DNA of 64,000 bases from Rhodospirillaceae bacterium (GTDB taxonomy: Bacteria > Pseudomonadota > Alphaproteobacteria > UBA6615): contig PASR01000004.1 in the NCBI GenBank assembly GCA_002713365.1, forward strand, positions 1 to 64,000, written 5' to 3'. Position 1 is the stretch's first letter. Each line of letters opens with the position of its first letter. Below the pieces are notes generated by a model. That model ran no database searches. It was not told the origin of the DNA and saw only the letters and a program-made list of their open reading frames with translations. Both the position numbers and the translations under genes were made by a program. This document shows positions 19,365 through 28,544 of the stretch, piece by piece.

Positions 19365-19820
19365 TTAATTAAAATATTCATTTTTACTAAATTTTTCTTT
19401 CCAAAGCCCCGAGCTTTTAAGTTTATCAGCCACTTCTTTTGGCATGTATGTTTCATCATGTTTTGCCAATACTTGGGTTGCTGTAAAGGTGCCATCTGCT
19501 TTCAAACTGCCTTCAGCGATCACTCCCTGTCCTTCTCTGAATAAATCCGGTAAAACGCCTTTAAAGGTTACGGAAATTGTTTTTCTAAAGTCAGTTAAAC
19601 TGAAAGAAGAAAAACTATTACTATGTTTGATAGTACCATTGACCACTACACCCCCTATACGAAAAACTTGGTCGTTTTTTATACTTTTATTTTCTATTTC
19701 AGACGGTGTATAGAAAAACACTAAATTATCCTCGATTGCGGATAATAGTATTGCTGTTCCCAAACCTAAAAGCCCAAGAGAAACTAAGACTAGCAATAAT
19801 CTTTTATGCTTGCGTTTCAC
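19365..19820 (-). CDS. ccmE: heme chaperone CcmE
   Basis: Membrane-anchored periplasmic heme chaperone (151 residues). An N-terminal transmembrane helix (about residues 8-28) leads into an OB-fold domain. The covalent heme-binding histidine is H121 in LAKHDETYMP, with Y125 as the usual axial tyrosine (HxxxY). RIGGVVVNGTIKHS and FREGQGVIAEG are family blocks. The 3' end of ccmD overlaps its start by 17 bases. Confidence 0.96.
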   Translation of the reverse strand: MKRKHKRLLLVLVSLGLLGLGTAILLSAIEDNLVFFYTPSEIENKSIKNDQVFRIGGVVVNGTIKHSNSFSSFSLTDFRKTISVTFKGVLPDLFREGQGVIAEGSLKADGTFTATQVLAKHDETYMPKEVADKLKSSGLWKEKFSKNEYFN

Positions 19821-20004
19821 TTTTACTTTCTTTTCGTTTTTTATTATTCCCTTCAGAAACTTTATTTAATGCCTTCTCACTGGCTTTTAATTTTATCAAA
19901 CCTATAGTTGCCATTATAAGTAATATTAAAATTGTCAAACTAAAGGCAGGCCATAAATAAAACCCATAACCGTCCATGTTAATGAAAGTTACTATATTTT
20001 TCAT
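19804..20004 (-). CDS. ccmD: heme exporter protein CcmD
   Basis: Small membrane protein (66 residues) that helps release holo-CcmE from the CcmABC complex. One transmembrane helix at about residues 16-36 is preceded by GYGFYLWPAF, the typical CcmD N-terminal pattern, and followed by a highly charged lysine/glutamate tail. Identification rests mainly on size, topology and position directly before ccmE. An internal ATG at MDGYGF (codon 10) would give the more usual short N terminus. Confidence 0.85.
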   Translation of the reverse strand: MKNIVTFINMDGYGFYLWPAFSLTILILLIMATIGLIKLKASEKALNKVSEGNNKKRKESKSETQA

Positions 20005-20162
20005 ATATAAGTTCCTGCAGGGTTGGCAGCAAAAATATTAATTAATTTACAAACACCCTTATTAAATAGGAAGTGTTAGTTTCTTATTAAAGTAATTTAG
20101 AAAATATAATATTTTACATAATTTATAAAAAACATACCGATTATTTTTTATAATTAAAAACA

Positions 20163-20555
20163 TTAAGGAGATATTTTTTTAAGATAGGTGATTATATGGT
20201 CACGGTCTTTTTTATTTCTAAAACCGACAAAGGGCATCTTTGTTCCTGGAAGGAAACCTTTGGGGTTTTCAAGAAAATAATGCAGATTTTTTTCATTCCA
20301 TATTATTTTTGACTGTTTTAAAGCCCTTGAATAGTGTCTCTCAAAACTATAATCTCTTTGTCCAGCTTTTGCCCCAAACACTCCAAATAAATTAGGCCCA
20401 ACCTTATAGCCAATCCCTTCACTTGTAGTATGGCAGGCTTGACAATGTACTTGGAACATACTTTCCCCTCTTTTGCTATTTCCTTCTGATAAGCTTTGGT
20501 TCGTTGAGCTAAAGAGAGTAAAAATTAATGTAAATATACAAATAAAATATTTCAT
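20163..20555 (-). CDS. c-type cytochrome (class I, cytochrome c2-like) inside the ccm operon
   Basis: Exported protein of 130 residues with a cleavable-looking signal peptide (MKYFICIFTLIFTLF..). The heme-attachment site CQACH uses C38, C41 and H42. The GPNLFGVFGAKAGQ segment and the distal ligand M107 in GTKMPFVGF fit the mitochondrial/cytochrome c2 type. The gene lies between ccmC and ccmD, an unusual place, so the maturation machinery and one of its likely clients are in one transcript. The ATG at 20555 is preferred to a TTG four codons upstream. A 158-base gap separates it from ccmD. Confidence 0.9.
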   Translation of the reverse strand: MKYFICIFTLIFTLFSSTNQSLSEGNSKRGESMFQVHCQACHTTSEGIGYKVGPNLFGVFGAKAGQRDYSFERHYSRALKQSKIIWNEKNLHYFLENPKGFLPGTKMPFVGFRNKKDRDHIITYLKKISP

Positions 20556-20587
20556 TATTGCTTGCAAACCTATTATTTCTGCTAGGC

Positions 20588-21310
20588 TTAGTGTCCCATT
20601 TTATATTTTAAGGCATGTGTTTTGCGCACGGCAAGTTCTGTTCGCATCCGAATAAGCAGCATAGTTATAAAATAAAAAATAAATGCTAATGCCATTAATA
20701 GCAATGGAACTAGCATAGAAGTGTCAATAGAAGGCCCGTCTAGACGAGCAATGCTTGCAGGTTGGTGTAATGTATTCCACCAGTCTACTGAAAATTTAAT
20801 GATAGGTATGTTTATAAAGCCAATTAAGGCTAGAACAGCAGCTGCTTTGGCACCACGGTCTTGGGAATCAAAAGCATGTGTAAGTGAGATATGTCCTAGA
20901 TATAAAAATAATAATATTAGAACAGATGTTAGGCGTGCATCCCAAACCCACCAGGTTCCCCATGTGGGCTTTCCCCATAAGCTACCTGTAGCAAGAACTA
21001 TAATGGTAAAGCCAACTCCTAATGGGGCAGCTGATCTGCAAGCTATATCAGCAAGAGGGTGTTTATAAATTAATGATATAGCGCTCATTATGGCTATAAA
21101 TACATAGCAAGCTAGTGCAGTCCAGGCAGCCGGAACATGGACATACATTATTCTTACTGCATTACCCTGCTGATAATCGGGTGGGGATGAAAAAAGAGAA
21201 AAATAAATACCGATAATCAATAAGATTATTGTTCCACCACCAAACCAAGGTACTACCTTAGCTGAGATACGAGAAAAACGGTTGGGGTTCGCAAAGAAAT
21301 TTAACACCAC
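20588..21310 (-). CDS. ccmC: heme exporter protein CcmC
   Basis: Membrane protein (240 residues, about six transmembrane helices) that loads heme onto CcmE with CcmAB and CcmD. The heme-binding WWD motif is WGTWWVWDARLTS, and the flanking histidine loops appear in MYVHVPAAW and WWNTLHQPAS. The first codon appears to be GTG; the N-terminal FANPNRFSRISAKVVPWF matches the start of other alphaproteobacterial CcmC proteins. It follows ccmB after 28 bases. Confidence 0.96.
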   Translation of the reverse strand: MVLNFFANPNRFSRISAKVVPWFGGGTIILLIIGIYFSLFSSPPDYQQGNAVRIMYVHVPAAWTALACYVFIAIMSAISLIYKHPLADIACRSAAPLGVGFTIIVLATGSLWGKPTWGTWWVWDARLTSVLILLFLYLGHISLTHAFDSQDRGAKAAAVLALIGFINIPIIKFSVDWWNTLHQPASIARLDGPSIDTSMLVPLLLMALAFIFYFITMLLIRMRTELAVRKTHALKYKMGH

Positions 21311-21338
21311 TAGGTTCTTTCTTTTTGTTTTTGGAAAT

Positions 21339-22004
21339 TCATTCTATAGCCTGGCGCAATGCTGCTGCTGTTGCCCAGGGTGATAATGCAAGGGCTATTA
21401 AAAATAAGCCTGCTAGAACCATTAAAAAATTATTATATTCTACTCCTTCTACTGCACTATTAATTGCTAAAGATCCAAAGATTAAAACCGGGATGTATAA
21501 AGGCAGAACAATAAGTGGTATCAACACACTACTATTCCGAGATCCTAGTATTAAAGCAGCGCCGGTAGACCCTATGAGGCTTAAAGTTGGTGTGCCAAGA
21601 AGCATTGATATTACCAATGGCATTAATATTGTATTTGGAAGGTTATAAAATAAAGCAATCAGGGGTGCCGCTACTACAAGAAAAATACCAGTTGTTAACC
21701 AATGCGATATAGCCTTAGCTAAAGCCACAAAAACTATAGGAATGGGCGCAAGAAAGTACTGTTCTAAACTTCCGTCCTCATAATCGTTATTAAACATTCG
21801 CCCTAAACTCAACATTGCTGCGAGAAGAGCAATGACCCAGATAATTCCACCTCCTATTTGAGTTAAAACTCTAGAATTAGGATCTAAACCAAATTGAAAT
21901 AGCATACCAGCAAGAATAAAAAAGATAATAGACATTATTGCCTCTGAGCCATTACGAAAGGATAATTTTATATCACGGATTATCAAGAGGCTTATCCCAT
22001 TCAT
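21339..22004 (-). CDS. ccmB: heme exporter protein CcmB
   Basis: ABC-type membrane subunit (221 residues, six hydrophobic segments) working with CcmA and CcmC. Family marks are DIKLSFRNGSEAIMSI near the N terminus, FNNDYEDGSLEQYFLAPIP at about residue 70-88, and the SLIGSTGAALILGSRNSSVLIPLIVLPLYIPVLIF region. The start codon overlaps the ccmA stop by four bases, indicating translational coupling. Confidence 0.96.
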   Translation of the reverse strand: MNGISLLIIRDIKLSFRNGSEAIMSIIFFILAGMLFQFGLDPNSRVLTQIGGGIIWVIALLAAMLSLGRMFNNDYEDGSLEQYFLAPIPIVFVALAKAISHWLTTGIFLVVAAPLIALFYNLPNTILMPLVISMLLGTPTLSLIGSTGAALILGSRNSSVLIPLIVLPLYIPVLIFGSLAINSAVEGVEYNNFLMVLAGLFLIALALSPWATAAALRQAIE

Positions 22005-22645
22005 GATAGATCTCTCACAATTTCTAAACGGTCCGCGTAGACAGCTAGAGCATCGTCCAGATTTCCCCCATGGCTAGCAATAATAGCTAAGCCGTAATTG
22101 TTAAGATGTTCTATAACTAAATCAGCTAGGGTTTTAGTTGCACTAGGGTCTACGCCAGCTGCTGGTTCATCAAGTATCCAAATAGGAGGGCGTTGCACTA
22201 GTTGGTTATTTATTGCCAATCTAGCTAAAACAAGCCTACGACACTGACCTGCAGATAGATAACGTGTTGGTAAATCTGCTTGTTTATTAAGGTCAAATTT
22301 TTTAAGTGATATGTTTATATCAATTTTAATATTATTTAGTTTGGTCCAGAATTCAAGATTCTCTCTAACAGTCATTATACTTTTTAAAGGGTTGGCGTGG
22401 CCAATAAAGATACTTCGACGATGATGGGCATCTATATCTAAACTTATATCTCGATCTTTCCATAAAACTACCCCGGATGATGGAGTTAGGAGACCGGCGA
22501 CTATTCGCAAAAAACTTGATTTGCCGCTGCCATTCTCGCCTGATAGTAATAATACTCTACCGGGTAAAATATTGAAGCTAAGACCAGAGAAAACAGTATT
22601 ATTACCACGCATACAATTAATATTTTTAACTTTCAGGCCTTCCAT
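22001..22645 (-). CDS. ccmA: heme exporter ATP-binding protein CcmA
   Basis: ABC ATPase (214 residues) that energises release of holo-CcmE. The Walker A GENGSGKSS is at about residues 36-44, the signature is LSAGQCRRLVLARL, and Walker B is PIWILDEPAAGVD. The signature SAGQxRR is typical of CcmA. It is the first gene of the nine-gene operon ccmABC-cytochrome c-ccmDEFGH, read towards lower coordinates. A GAGAAAA run precedes its ATG. Confidence 0.96.
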   Translation of the reverse strand: MEGLKVKNINCMRGNNTVFSGLSFNILPGRVLLLSGENGSGKSSFLRIVAGLLTPSSGVVLWKDRDISLDIDAHHRRSIFIGHANPLKSIMTVRENLEFWTKLNNIKIDINISLKKFDLNKQADLPTRYLSAGQCRRLVLARLAINNQLVQRPPIWILDEPAAGVDPSATKTLADLVIEHLNNYGLAIIASHGGNLDDALAVYADRLEIVRDLS

Positions 22646-22965
22646 ATTTTCTCACTTGGCATTTCTATAGATGACTTTGGTGTTAACCTATCAGATGTTA
22701 TTAATAGTTCCGAGGGGGTATAATTTTATAAAATAATTCAATATCATATATTTTGTTGCTGTTGACCCCTAGATTCATCTTGGCCATCAAAGTAAATAAG
22801 ATATATTAAGAAATTTAAATTACTATAAATAATCCGTTCTTGTATGTCTCTAATTACCCCTGCTTGGCGAATGTTTGCCTTTATCATATAAAGAGCCATA
22901 ACTTAATGTCGCTTGTTTACTTATTTAATAAAAACTTCACTTGGCAACTAAAAAGGAAATATTAG
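22646..22965. other. 320-base divergent intergenic region between ccmA and acnA
   Basis: This region must hold the promoters for the minus-strand ccm operon and plus-strand acnA. I see a perfect TATAAT at 22719-22724 on the plus strand but no good -35 partner for it, and an AAAAAGGA Shine-Dalgarno just before the acnA ATG. No open frame with coding character and no strong hairpin or tRNA were found. Confidence 0.6.
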
Positions 22966-25644
22966 ATGTCTACTATTGGTCGAGATAGCTTGAAAACGCG
23001 TCGTACTTTAGATGTCGAGGGCAGAAGGTATGATTATTTTTCACTTCATGAGGCAGCAAAACAATTCGGCGATATTTCAAGGTTGCCTTATTCACTGAAA
23101 GTGCTGCTTGAAAATTTGCTACGACATGAAGATGGGGTAACCGTTTCGGTTGATGATGTAAAAGCTATTATAGATTGGCAGCAGGAGCGTAAATCTAACC
23201 GAGAAATTGCATATCGTCCAGCGCGTGTTTTATTACAAGATTTTACTGGCGTTCCTGCAGTTGTCGATTTGGCTGCCATGAGAGAAGCCGTACAAAATTT
23301 AAATAGTGATCCGAGGATAATTAATCCGCTATCACCTGTAGATCTAGTGATTGATCACTCTGTTATGGTTGATAGCTTTGGGGGGCAGGATTCATTTAGT
23401 AAGAATGTAGAACTTGAATTTGAAAGGAATGGAGAGCGATACGAGTTTTTACGCTGGGGGCAGGCAGCATTTGATAATTTTCGTGTGGTACCACCAGGTA
23501 CGGGAATTTGCCATCAAGTTAACCTAGAATACTTAGCTCAGACTGTTTGGTCCGATGAGCTTGATGGTCAATCAATAGCTTACCCTGATACAGTAATTGG
23601 TACCGATAGTCATACTACTATGGTTAATGGTCTGGGCGTCCTTGGCTGGGGTGTAGGCGGAATAGAAGCCGAAGCTGCTATGCTTGGGCAACCAGTGTCA
23701 ATGTTGGTTCCTGAAGTTATAGGCTTTAAACTTACTGGTGCATTAAAAGAGGGCATGACGGCGACTGATCTTGTACTGACTATTACACAAATGTTGCGAC
23801 AAAAAGGTGTGGTTGGAAAGTTTGTTGAATTTTTTGGGGGCGGGCTAGATCACCTATCTTTAGCTGATCGCGCTACGGTCTCGAATATGGCACCTGAGTA
23901 TGGAGCTACATGCGGAATCTTTCCAATAGATACTGAAACCATGCGTTATATGAGGTTTACAGGACGCTCCGAAAGCCGTTTAGCGTTAGTTGAGGCTTAC
24001 GCCAAAACTCAAGGTATGTGGAGAGATGCAAATACTCCAGAACCAATTTATACAGATACTATGGAGCTTGATATTTCAACAGTTGAGCCTTCACTTGCGG
24101 GCCCAAAGCGACCACAAGACCGGGTTGCACTGTCAGGTATGGTTTCCAGTGCTAGTCTCGCTTTGAATGACATGGGGGCTGGTAAGAAAACAAAAGTCGC
24201 CGGCTCTAATTTTGTTATAGAACCTGGGGCCGTGGTAATTGCTGCAATTACTAGTTGTACGAATACTTCAAATCCTTCAGTACTTGTTGCCGCTGGTTTA
24301 GTTGCTCAAAAGGCCCTGGAAAAAGGTTTGACTACTAAACCATGGGTTAAGACTTCTTTGGCGCCGGGCAGTCAAGTTGTTACTGATTATCTGGTTGCAG
24401 CAGGCCTCCAAGAACCTTTGGATGAGCTGGGATTTGACTTAGTGGGCTATGGCTGTACCTCATGTATAGGAAATTCTGGTCCTTTAGATCCAGATATCCA
24501 TGATGCTATTATTTCGGGTGATATAGGTGTTGGTGCAGTTCTTTCGGGTAATAGAAATTTTGAAGGCCGTGTTCATCCGCTAACGAAGTTAAACTATTTA
24601 GCATCCCCACCTTTGGTGGTGGCTTATGCTATAGCTGGGTCACTAAATGTAGATATGTTTAAAGACCCCTTAGGTCAGGACAATGATGGAAAAGATGTAT
24701 ATTTAAAGGATATCTGGCCTTCAAATTCTGAAATCACGGATATTCTTGAAAATGTTCTTTCTCCTGAAATGTTTCGCAATCGCTATGATAACGTGTTTTT
24801 AGGTGATCCAAGTTGGCAAAATATAAAAGTGGCTACCGGTCTTACTTATAAATGGAATGATGGTTCAACTTATGTACGACATCCAAGTTTTTTTGAGGAC
24901 ATGCCTCCAGAGCCGGGAGTAATAGAGGACATTCATGGAGCTCGCCCGTTGATGATTCTGGCTGATAGCGTAACAACAGATCATATCTCTCCAGCTGGCT
25001 CTATAAAAGAAGATGGTCCAGCAGGTGATTATCTCAAAATGCACCAGGTGCGACCGGTTGATTTTAATTCCTTTGGATCAAGGCGAGGTAATCACGAGGT
25101 AATGATGCGTGGCACATTTGCAAATATACGCATAAGGAATGAAATGGCTCCCGGAACGGAAGGAGGGGTTACTATTCATCAGCCCTCAGGAGAATCGCTG
25201 TCTGTTTATGATGCAGCTATTCGTTATCAGGGAGAGGGTATAAAGCTCGTAATAATAGGTGGAAAAGAATATGGCACTGGTTCTAGTCGTGACTGGGCAG
25301 CTAAGGGAACAAGGTTATTGGGTGTAAAAGCTGTAATTGTAGAAAGCTTTGAAAGAATTCATAGGTCAAATTTGGTGGGAATGGGAGTTTTACCTTTACA
25401 GTTTAAAGACGGCCTTAACCGGTCAGAATTGAAGCTTGATGGAACGGAAACATACGATATTATAGGTATTGAGGGAGATATAGTGCCACAGATGGAGTTA
25501 CAATGTAAAATATCTTACGCTGATGGGGCAGTTCGGGAGATTCCTTTGTTATGTCGAATAGATACGTTAGATGAAGTTGAATACTACCGGCATGGTGGTA
25601 TTCTACAGTATGTTTTACGAAACATGATGGAGGACGCGGCGTAA
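22966..25644 (+). CDS. acnA: aconitate hydratase A
   Basis: TCA-cycle enzyme that isomerises citrate and isocitrate through a 4Fe-4S cluster. Length 892 residues, normal for AcnA/IRP1-type enzymes. The cluster ligands are C431 in [10 protein letters not shown] and C497 and C500 in [31 protein letters not shown] and the swivel-domain segment [18 protein letters not shown] are intact. It is a single-gene unit, convergent with the downstream aldolase gene. Confidence 0.98.
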   Translation: MSTIGRDSLKTRRTLDVEGRRYDYFSLHEAAKQFGDISRLPYSLKVLLENLLRHEDGVTVSVDDVKAIIDWQQERKSNREIAYRPARVLLQDFTGVPAVVDLAAMREAVQNLNSDPRIINPLSPVDLVIDHSVMVDSFGGQDSFSKNVELEFERNGERYEFLRWGQAAFDNFRVVPPGTGICHQVNLEYLAQTVWSDELDGQSIAYPDTVIGTDSHTTMVNGLGVLGWGVGGIEAEAAMLGQPVSMLVPEVIGFKLTGALKEGMTATDLVLTITQMLRQKGVVGKFVEFFGGGLDHLSLADRATVSNMAPEYGATCGIFPIDTETMRYMRFTGRSESRLALVEAYAKTQGMWRDANTPEPIYTDTMELDISTVEPSLAGPKRPQDRVALSGMVSSASLALNDMGAGKKTKVAGSNFVIEPGAVVIAAITSCTNTSNPSVLVAAGLVAQKALEKGLTTKPWVKTSLAPGSQVVTDYLVAAGLQEPLDELGFDLVGYGCTSCIGNSGPLDPDIHDAIISGDIGVGAVLSGNRNFEGRVHPLTKLNYLASPPLVVAYAIAGSLNVDMFKDPLGQDNDGKDVYLKDIWPSNSEITDILENVLSPEMFRNRYDNVFLGDPSWQNIKVATGLTYKWNDGSTYVRHPSFFEDMPPEPGVIEDIHGARPLMILADSVTTDHISPAGSIKEDGPAGDYLKMHQVRPVDFNSFGSRRGNHEVMMRGTFANIRIRNEMAPGTEGGVTIHQPSGESLSVYDAAIRYQGEGIKLVIIGGKEYGTGSSRDWAAKGTRLLGVKAVIVESFERIHRSNLVGMGVLPLQFKDGLNRSELKLDGTETYDIIGIEGDIVPQMELQCKISYADGAVREIPLLCRIDTLDEVEYYRHGGILQYVLRNMMEDAA

Positions 25645-25658
25645 GTAATTTGTTACTT

Positions 25659-26441
25659 TTATAAGTATGTATTTACACGATCTACGGTTGTTTTGGCTGC
25701 TCCTAAAAGGTAGGTTAAGTCCTGTCCGGCCAAGAGAAAACGGACGCCCATATTTATATATTTTTCCTGGAGATCTGGTTGGGGTACCCCGCCCATTCCC
25801 ATCCACTTACCGTGCTTTTTACAAGCCTTAGCAACCGTTTCATAGTAGCCAGCTATGCGCTCATGTCCGACTTCTCCCGGGATACCTGATGAGGCGGCGA
25901 GGTCGTTAGTTCCAATTAGTATTATGTCAATACCATCCACACCAGCAATTTCATCGGCATGAGCTATTGCGTTTGGGGTTTCAAGCATTACGATTACTAG
26001 CATTGCCTCGTTCATTCCCTCAGTAGAGTCCGCAATTGAGGTGGAACCATAATTGTATTGAGGAAGACCACCTACAACACTTCGTTGACCTTCCGGAGGG
26101 TAATGTAATTTTTCCACAATATCACGAGCTTCACTCGCGCTTTCACACATTGGATTAACAATTCCGAGTGCTCCACCATCAAGTGCTCGAGTAGCCATTG
26201 CCATTTCACCTCTTGGAACTCTTACGATTGGTGCTATTCCGGAAGCCAGAGATGTAACTGATATTTGCGCGGTTTGATCGAGTGTTAAAGGGCCATGCTC
26301 GAGGTCTATAAAAAGCCAATCCATAACTGCAGTCTTCATTAAAGGAGCGATCTCGTTAGTGCGCACAATTCTAATCCCTATACCAATGGATATATTACCT
26401 GATTCAAGGCGTTCACGAGCTGGATTTAGGAGTCTTTTCAT
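25659..26441 (-). CDS. HpcH/HpaI family aldolase
   Basis: Class II (metal-dependent) aldolase of 260 residues of the 2,4-dihydroxyhept-2-enedioate / citrate-lyase-beta-like group, releasing pyruvate from 4-hydroxy-2-oxo acids. Conserved features are FIDLEHGPLT (catalytic His), VRVPRG, MLETPNAI (metal-binding Glu), and IGTNDLAASSGIPGEVGH with the metal-binding Asp. The natural substrate cannot be fixed from sequence. It may belong with aromatic or sugar-acid catabolism, but its neighbours (acnA, htpG) give no hint. Confidence 0.9.
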   Translation of the reverse strand: MKRLLNPARERLESGNISIGIGIRIVRTNEIAPLMKTAVMDWLFIDLEHGPLTLDQTAQISVTSLASGIAPIVRVPRGEMAMATRALDGGALGIVNPMCESASEARDIVEKLHYPPEGQRSVVGGLPQYNYGSTSIADSTEGMNEAMLVIVMLETPNAIAHADEIAGVDGIDIILIGTNDLAASSGIPGEVGHERIAGYYETVAKACKKHGKWMGMGGVPQPDLQEKYINMGVRFLLAGQDLTYLLGAAKTTVDRVNTYL

Positions 26442-26510
26442 TGGCCTTAGCCTAATTAAATTAATTTTATTTATGAGATTTTAATTTCTTTAATAAATTA
26501 AAATGATGAG

Positions 26511-28418
26511 TTACACAGTTAGCCCCATTGTTATTATGTCGGCCATGCGTTTCGCAAATGCAGATGGATCGGGCGGGCTTTCACCTTCTATTATTCTTGC
26601 CTGATCAAGCAGTAGCCAAGCTATATCATCAATAGTTTGTGATTTATTATCAGATTCTTTAGCTAAGGCTTTTGCCAGATGTATAATCATCGGATGCATA
26701 GGATTAATTTCTAATATTCTTTTTGCTGCTGAATCCACCTGTTTGTGTTGGCGTAAAAGTCTTTCAATGTGCATGTCCATATCGTCATCTGCAGCTACTA
26801 AACAAACGGCGCTATTAGTTAAACGTTTGCTTTCTCTAACATCTTTAACTTCTTCAGCTAGTGTTAGTTTTAGCAATGCTGTTAGATTCGATAAGGCATT
26901 ATTTACTGCTGGCGTAGGTTCATCATTTTTTTCTGGAGTTTTGCCAATAGTTTCTAAATCAATATCTCCACGCGTTGCTGACCGGAACTTTTTACCTTGG
27001 TATTCGCTAACCATAGGCAGCCAAAACTCATCAACTGGATCAATCATTAACAAAACGTTAATTCCTCTTTCCCTAAATGCTTCTAGTTGTGGCGAAGAGA
27101 CTACTGATTCCATGCTTTCTCCAGATATATAAAAAATATCTTCCTGTCCTGCTGCCATATTATCGATGTAATCTTTTAGACTGATCAAATTGTCTTGCTT
27201 TATGGAACTAAACCTCACTAATTCAAGAAGATCATTACGGTAATCCGCAGATTCGTAGAGACCTTCTTTTAATACAGCTCCAAAATTATTCCAGAACAAA
27301 GCATAAGGTTCAGCATCTTTTTTTGATTTCTTTTTTAGCTCGCTAATTACACGTTTAATAAGGCCAGTACGAATTCGAGTTAAGACTGGGTTGTTTTGTA
27401 ACATTTCCCGACTTACGTTGAGGGGTAGATCCTCCGAATCAATTACACCGCGAATAAACCTTAACCAGGCAGGAAGTAGATCTTCACAATCATCAGTTAT
27501 AAATATTCTTCGCACATAAAGTTTAATATTATTTTTTCTTTCCGGTTGAAATAAATCGAATGGTTGACTAGACGGTATAAAAATCAAATTACTATATTCA
27601 ATTTTTCCTTCAACCCGGTTATGAAGCGTTAACCACGGTTCATCAAACATCTGCCCGACATGACGATAAAACTCGTTGTACTGTTCTTTACTGACTTCAC
27701 TTTTTGGTCTAGCCCAAAGAGCTGATGCAGTATTAATTTGCTCTGTAGTACCATCTTTGTCAGCGAGTTTAATTGGTAATGCAATGTGGTCCGAATAGGT
27801 TTTTATGATCTGTTTGATGCGTTCAGGTTCTAAGAATTCTTTTTCATTTTTCAGAATATGCAGCACTACCTTTGTGCCTCTGGGGTGATCGGCATCAGAT
27901 GGTGTAACTGTAAAGCTACCTTTTCCATCACTTTTCCATATATTACATTTATTGGAACCGGCACGCCTGCTGCTAACTGTAACCGTATCTGCTACCATGA
28001 AAGCAGAATAAAACCCTACACCAAATTGACCAATAAGGTTGTTTTCAGCTCCTTCTGCTTTATCAATATTTTCAACAAAAGCGGCGGTTCCTGACCTAGC
28101 AATTGTTCCCAGGTTTTCAATTAGTTCTTCGTCGCTCATTCCGATTCCGTTATCACTAATAGTCAGGGTGCGTGATTTAGTATCAGACGTAATTGTGATA
28201 CCTAGGTCTCCCTCACCCTCACTTAGTGATGGATCAGTCAGTGCTTCGTATCTTAGCTTGTCACACGCGTCTGATGCATTTGATACTAGCTCACGTAAAA
28301 AAATTTCTTTATCACTGTAGAGAGACCGGGCTACAATGTCTAAAAGTCGAGTAACCTCGGCTTGAAAGTTGTGGGTATCAGTCGACTGAGATGGATTTTC
28401 GTTTGCAGAGGTGCTCAT
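26511..28418 (-). CDS. htpG: molecular chaperone HtpG (Hsp90 family)
   Basis: Cytosolic ATP-dependent chaperone, about 635 residues, normal for HtpG. The GHKL/Bergerat ATP site is complete: LVSNASDACDKLRYEAL, TISDNGIGMSDEEL and GQFGVGFYSAFMVAD. The middle domain has the FIPSSQPFDLF and YVRRIFITDDCEDLLP blocks, with the conserved SREMLQ. The ATG at 28418 was chosen over one at 28430 because a GAG lies 7 bases upstream of it. A heat-shock sigma-32-like promoter is visible upstream (28461-28489). Confidence 0.96.
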   Translation of the reverse strand: MSTSANENPSQSTDTHNFQAEVTRLLDIVARSLYSDKEIFLRELVSNASDACDKLRYEALTDPSLSEGEGDLGITITSDTKSRTLTISDNGIGMSDEELIENLGTIARSGTAAFVENIDKAEGAENNLIGQFGVGFYSAFMVADTVTVSSRRAGSNKCNIWKSDGKGSFTVTPSDADHPRGTKVVLHILKNEKEFLEPERIKQIIKTYSDHIALPIKLADKDGTTEQINTASALWARPKSEVSKEQYNEFYRHVGQMFDEPWLTLHNRVEGKIEYSNLIFIPSSQPFDLFQPERKNNIKLYVRRIFITDDCEDLLPAWLRFIRGVIDSEDLPLNVSREMLQNNPVLTRIRTGLIKRVISELKKKSKKDAEPYALFWNNFGAVLKEGLYESADYRNDLLELVRFSSIKQDNLISLKDYIDNMAAGQEDIFYISGESMESVVSSPQLEAFRERGINVLLMIDPVDEFWLPMVSEYQGKKFRSATRGDIDLETIGKTPEKNDEPTPAVNNALSNLTALLKLTLAEEVKDVRESKRLTNSAVCLVAADDDMDMHIERLLRQHKQVDSAAKRILEINPMHPMIIHLAKALAKESDNKSQTIDDIAWLLLDQARIIEGESPPDPSAFAKRMADIITMGLTV

Positions 28419-28448
28419 GTTTTTTCTCATTGCTGTGGATTATATAAC

Positions 28449-28474
28449 TTTTGCCCGCACATATGAGGGCAAAA
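28449..28474. repeat. 8-bp inverted repeat in the htpG leader
   Basis: A perfect inverted repeat, TTTTGCCC and GGGCAAAA, is separated by ten bases. It overlaps the proposed -10 element of the htpG promoter and would be near the transcript start. It does not match the CIRCE element. It could be an operator, a 5'-leader hairpin or chance. Confidence 0.45.
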
Positions 28475-28489
28475 ATCCAGACGTTCAAG
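28461..28489 (-). promoter_or_regulatory. sigma-32 (RpoH)-type heat-shock promoter of htpG
   Basis: Read on the minus strand, CTTGAA (28489-28484) is followed after 15 bases by CCTCATAT (28468-28461). This matches the heat-shock consensus CTTGAA / CCCCATNT with one mismatch and a normal spacer. The transcript would start around 28454, about 36 bases before the htpG ATG. The position directly upstream of a known heat-shock gene supports the call. Confidence 0.6.
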
Positions 28490-28544
28490 GTCTGTTTTAG
28501 TAGATGTTCAATTATATGTCTCTGAATTTAACTATATATTTATT

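Noticed and set aside
28449-28474. CIRCE (HrcA) element at htpG
   Set aside because: The arms TTTTGCCC/GGGCAAAA do not match TTAGCACTC/GAGTGCTAA, and the spacer is ten instead of nine bases.
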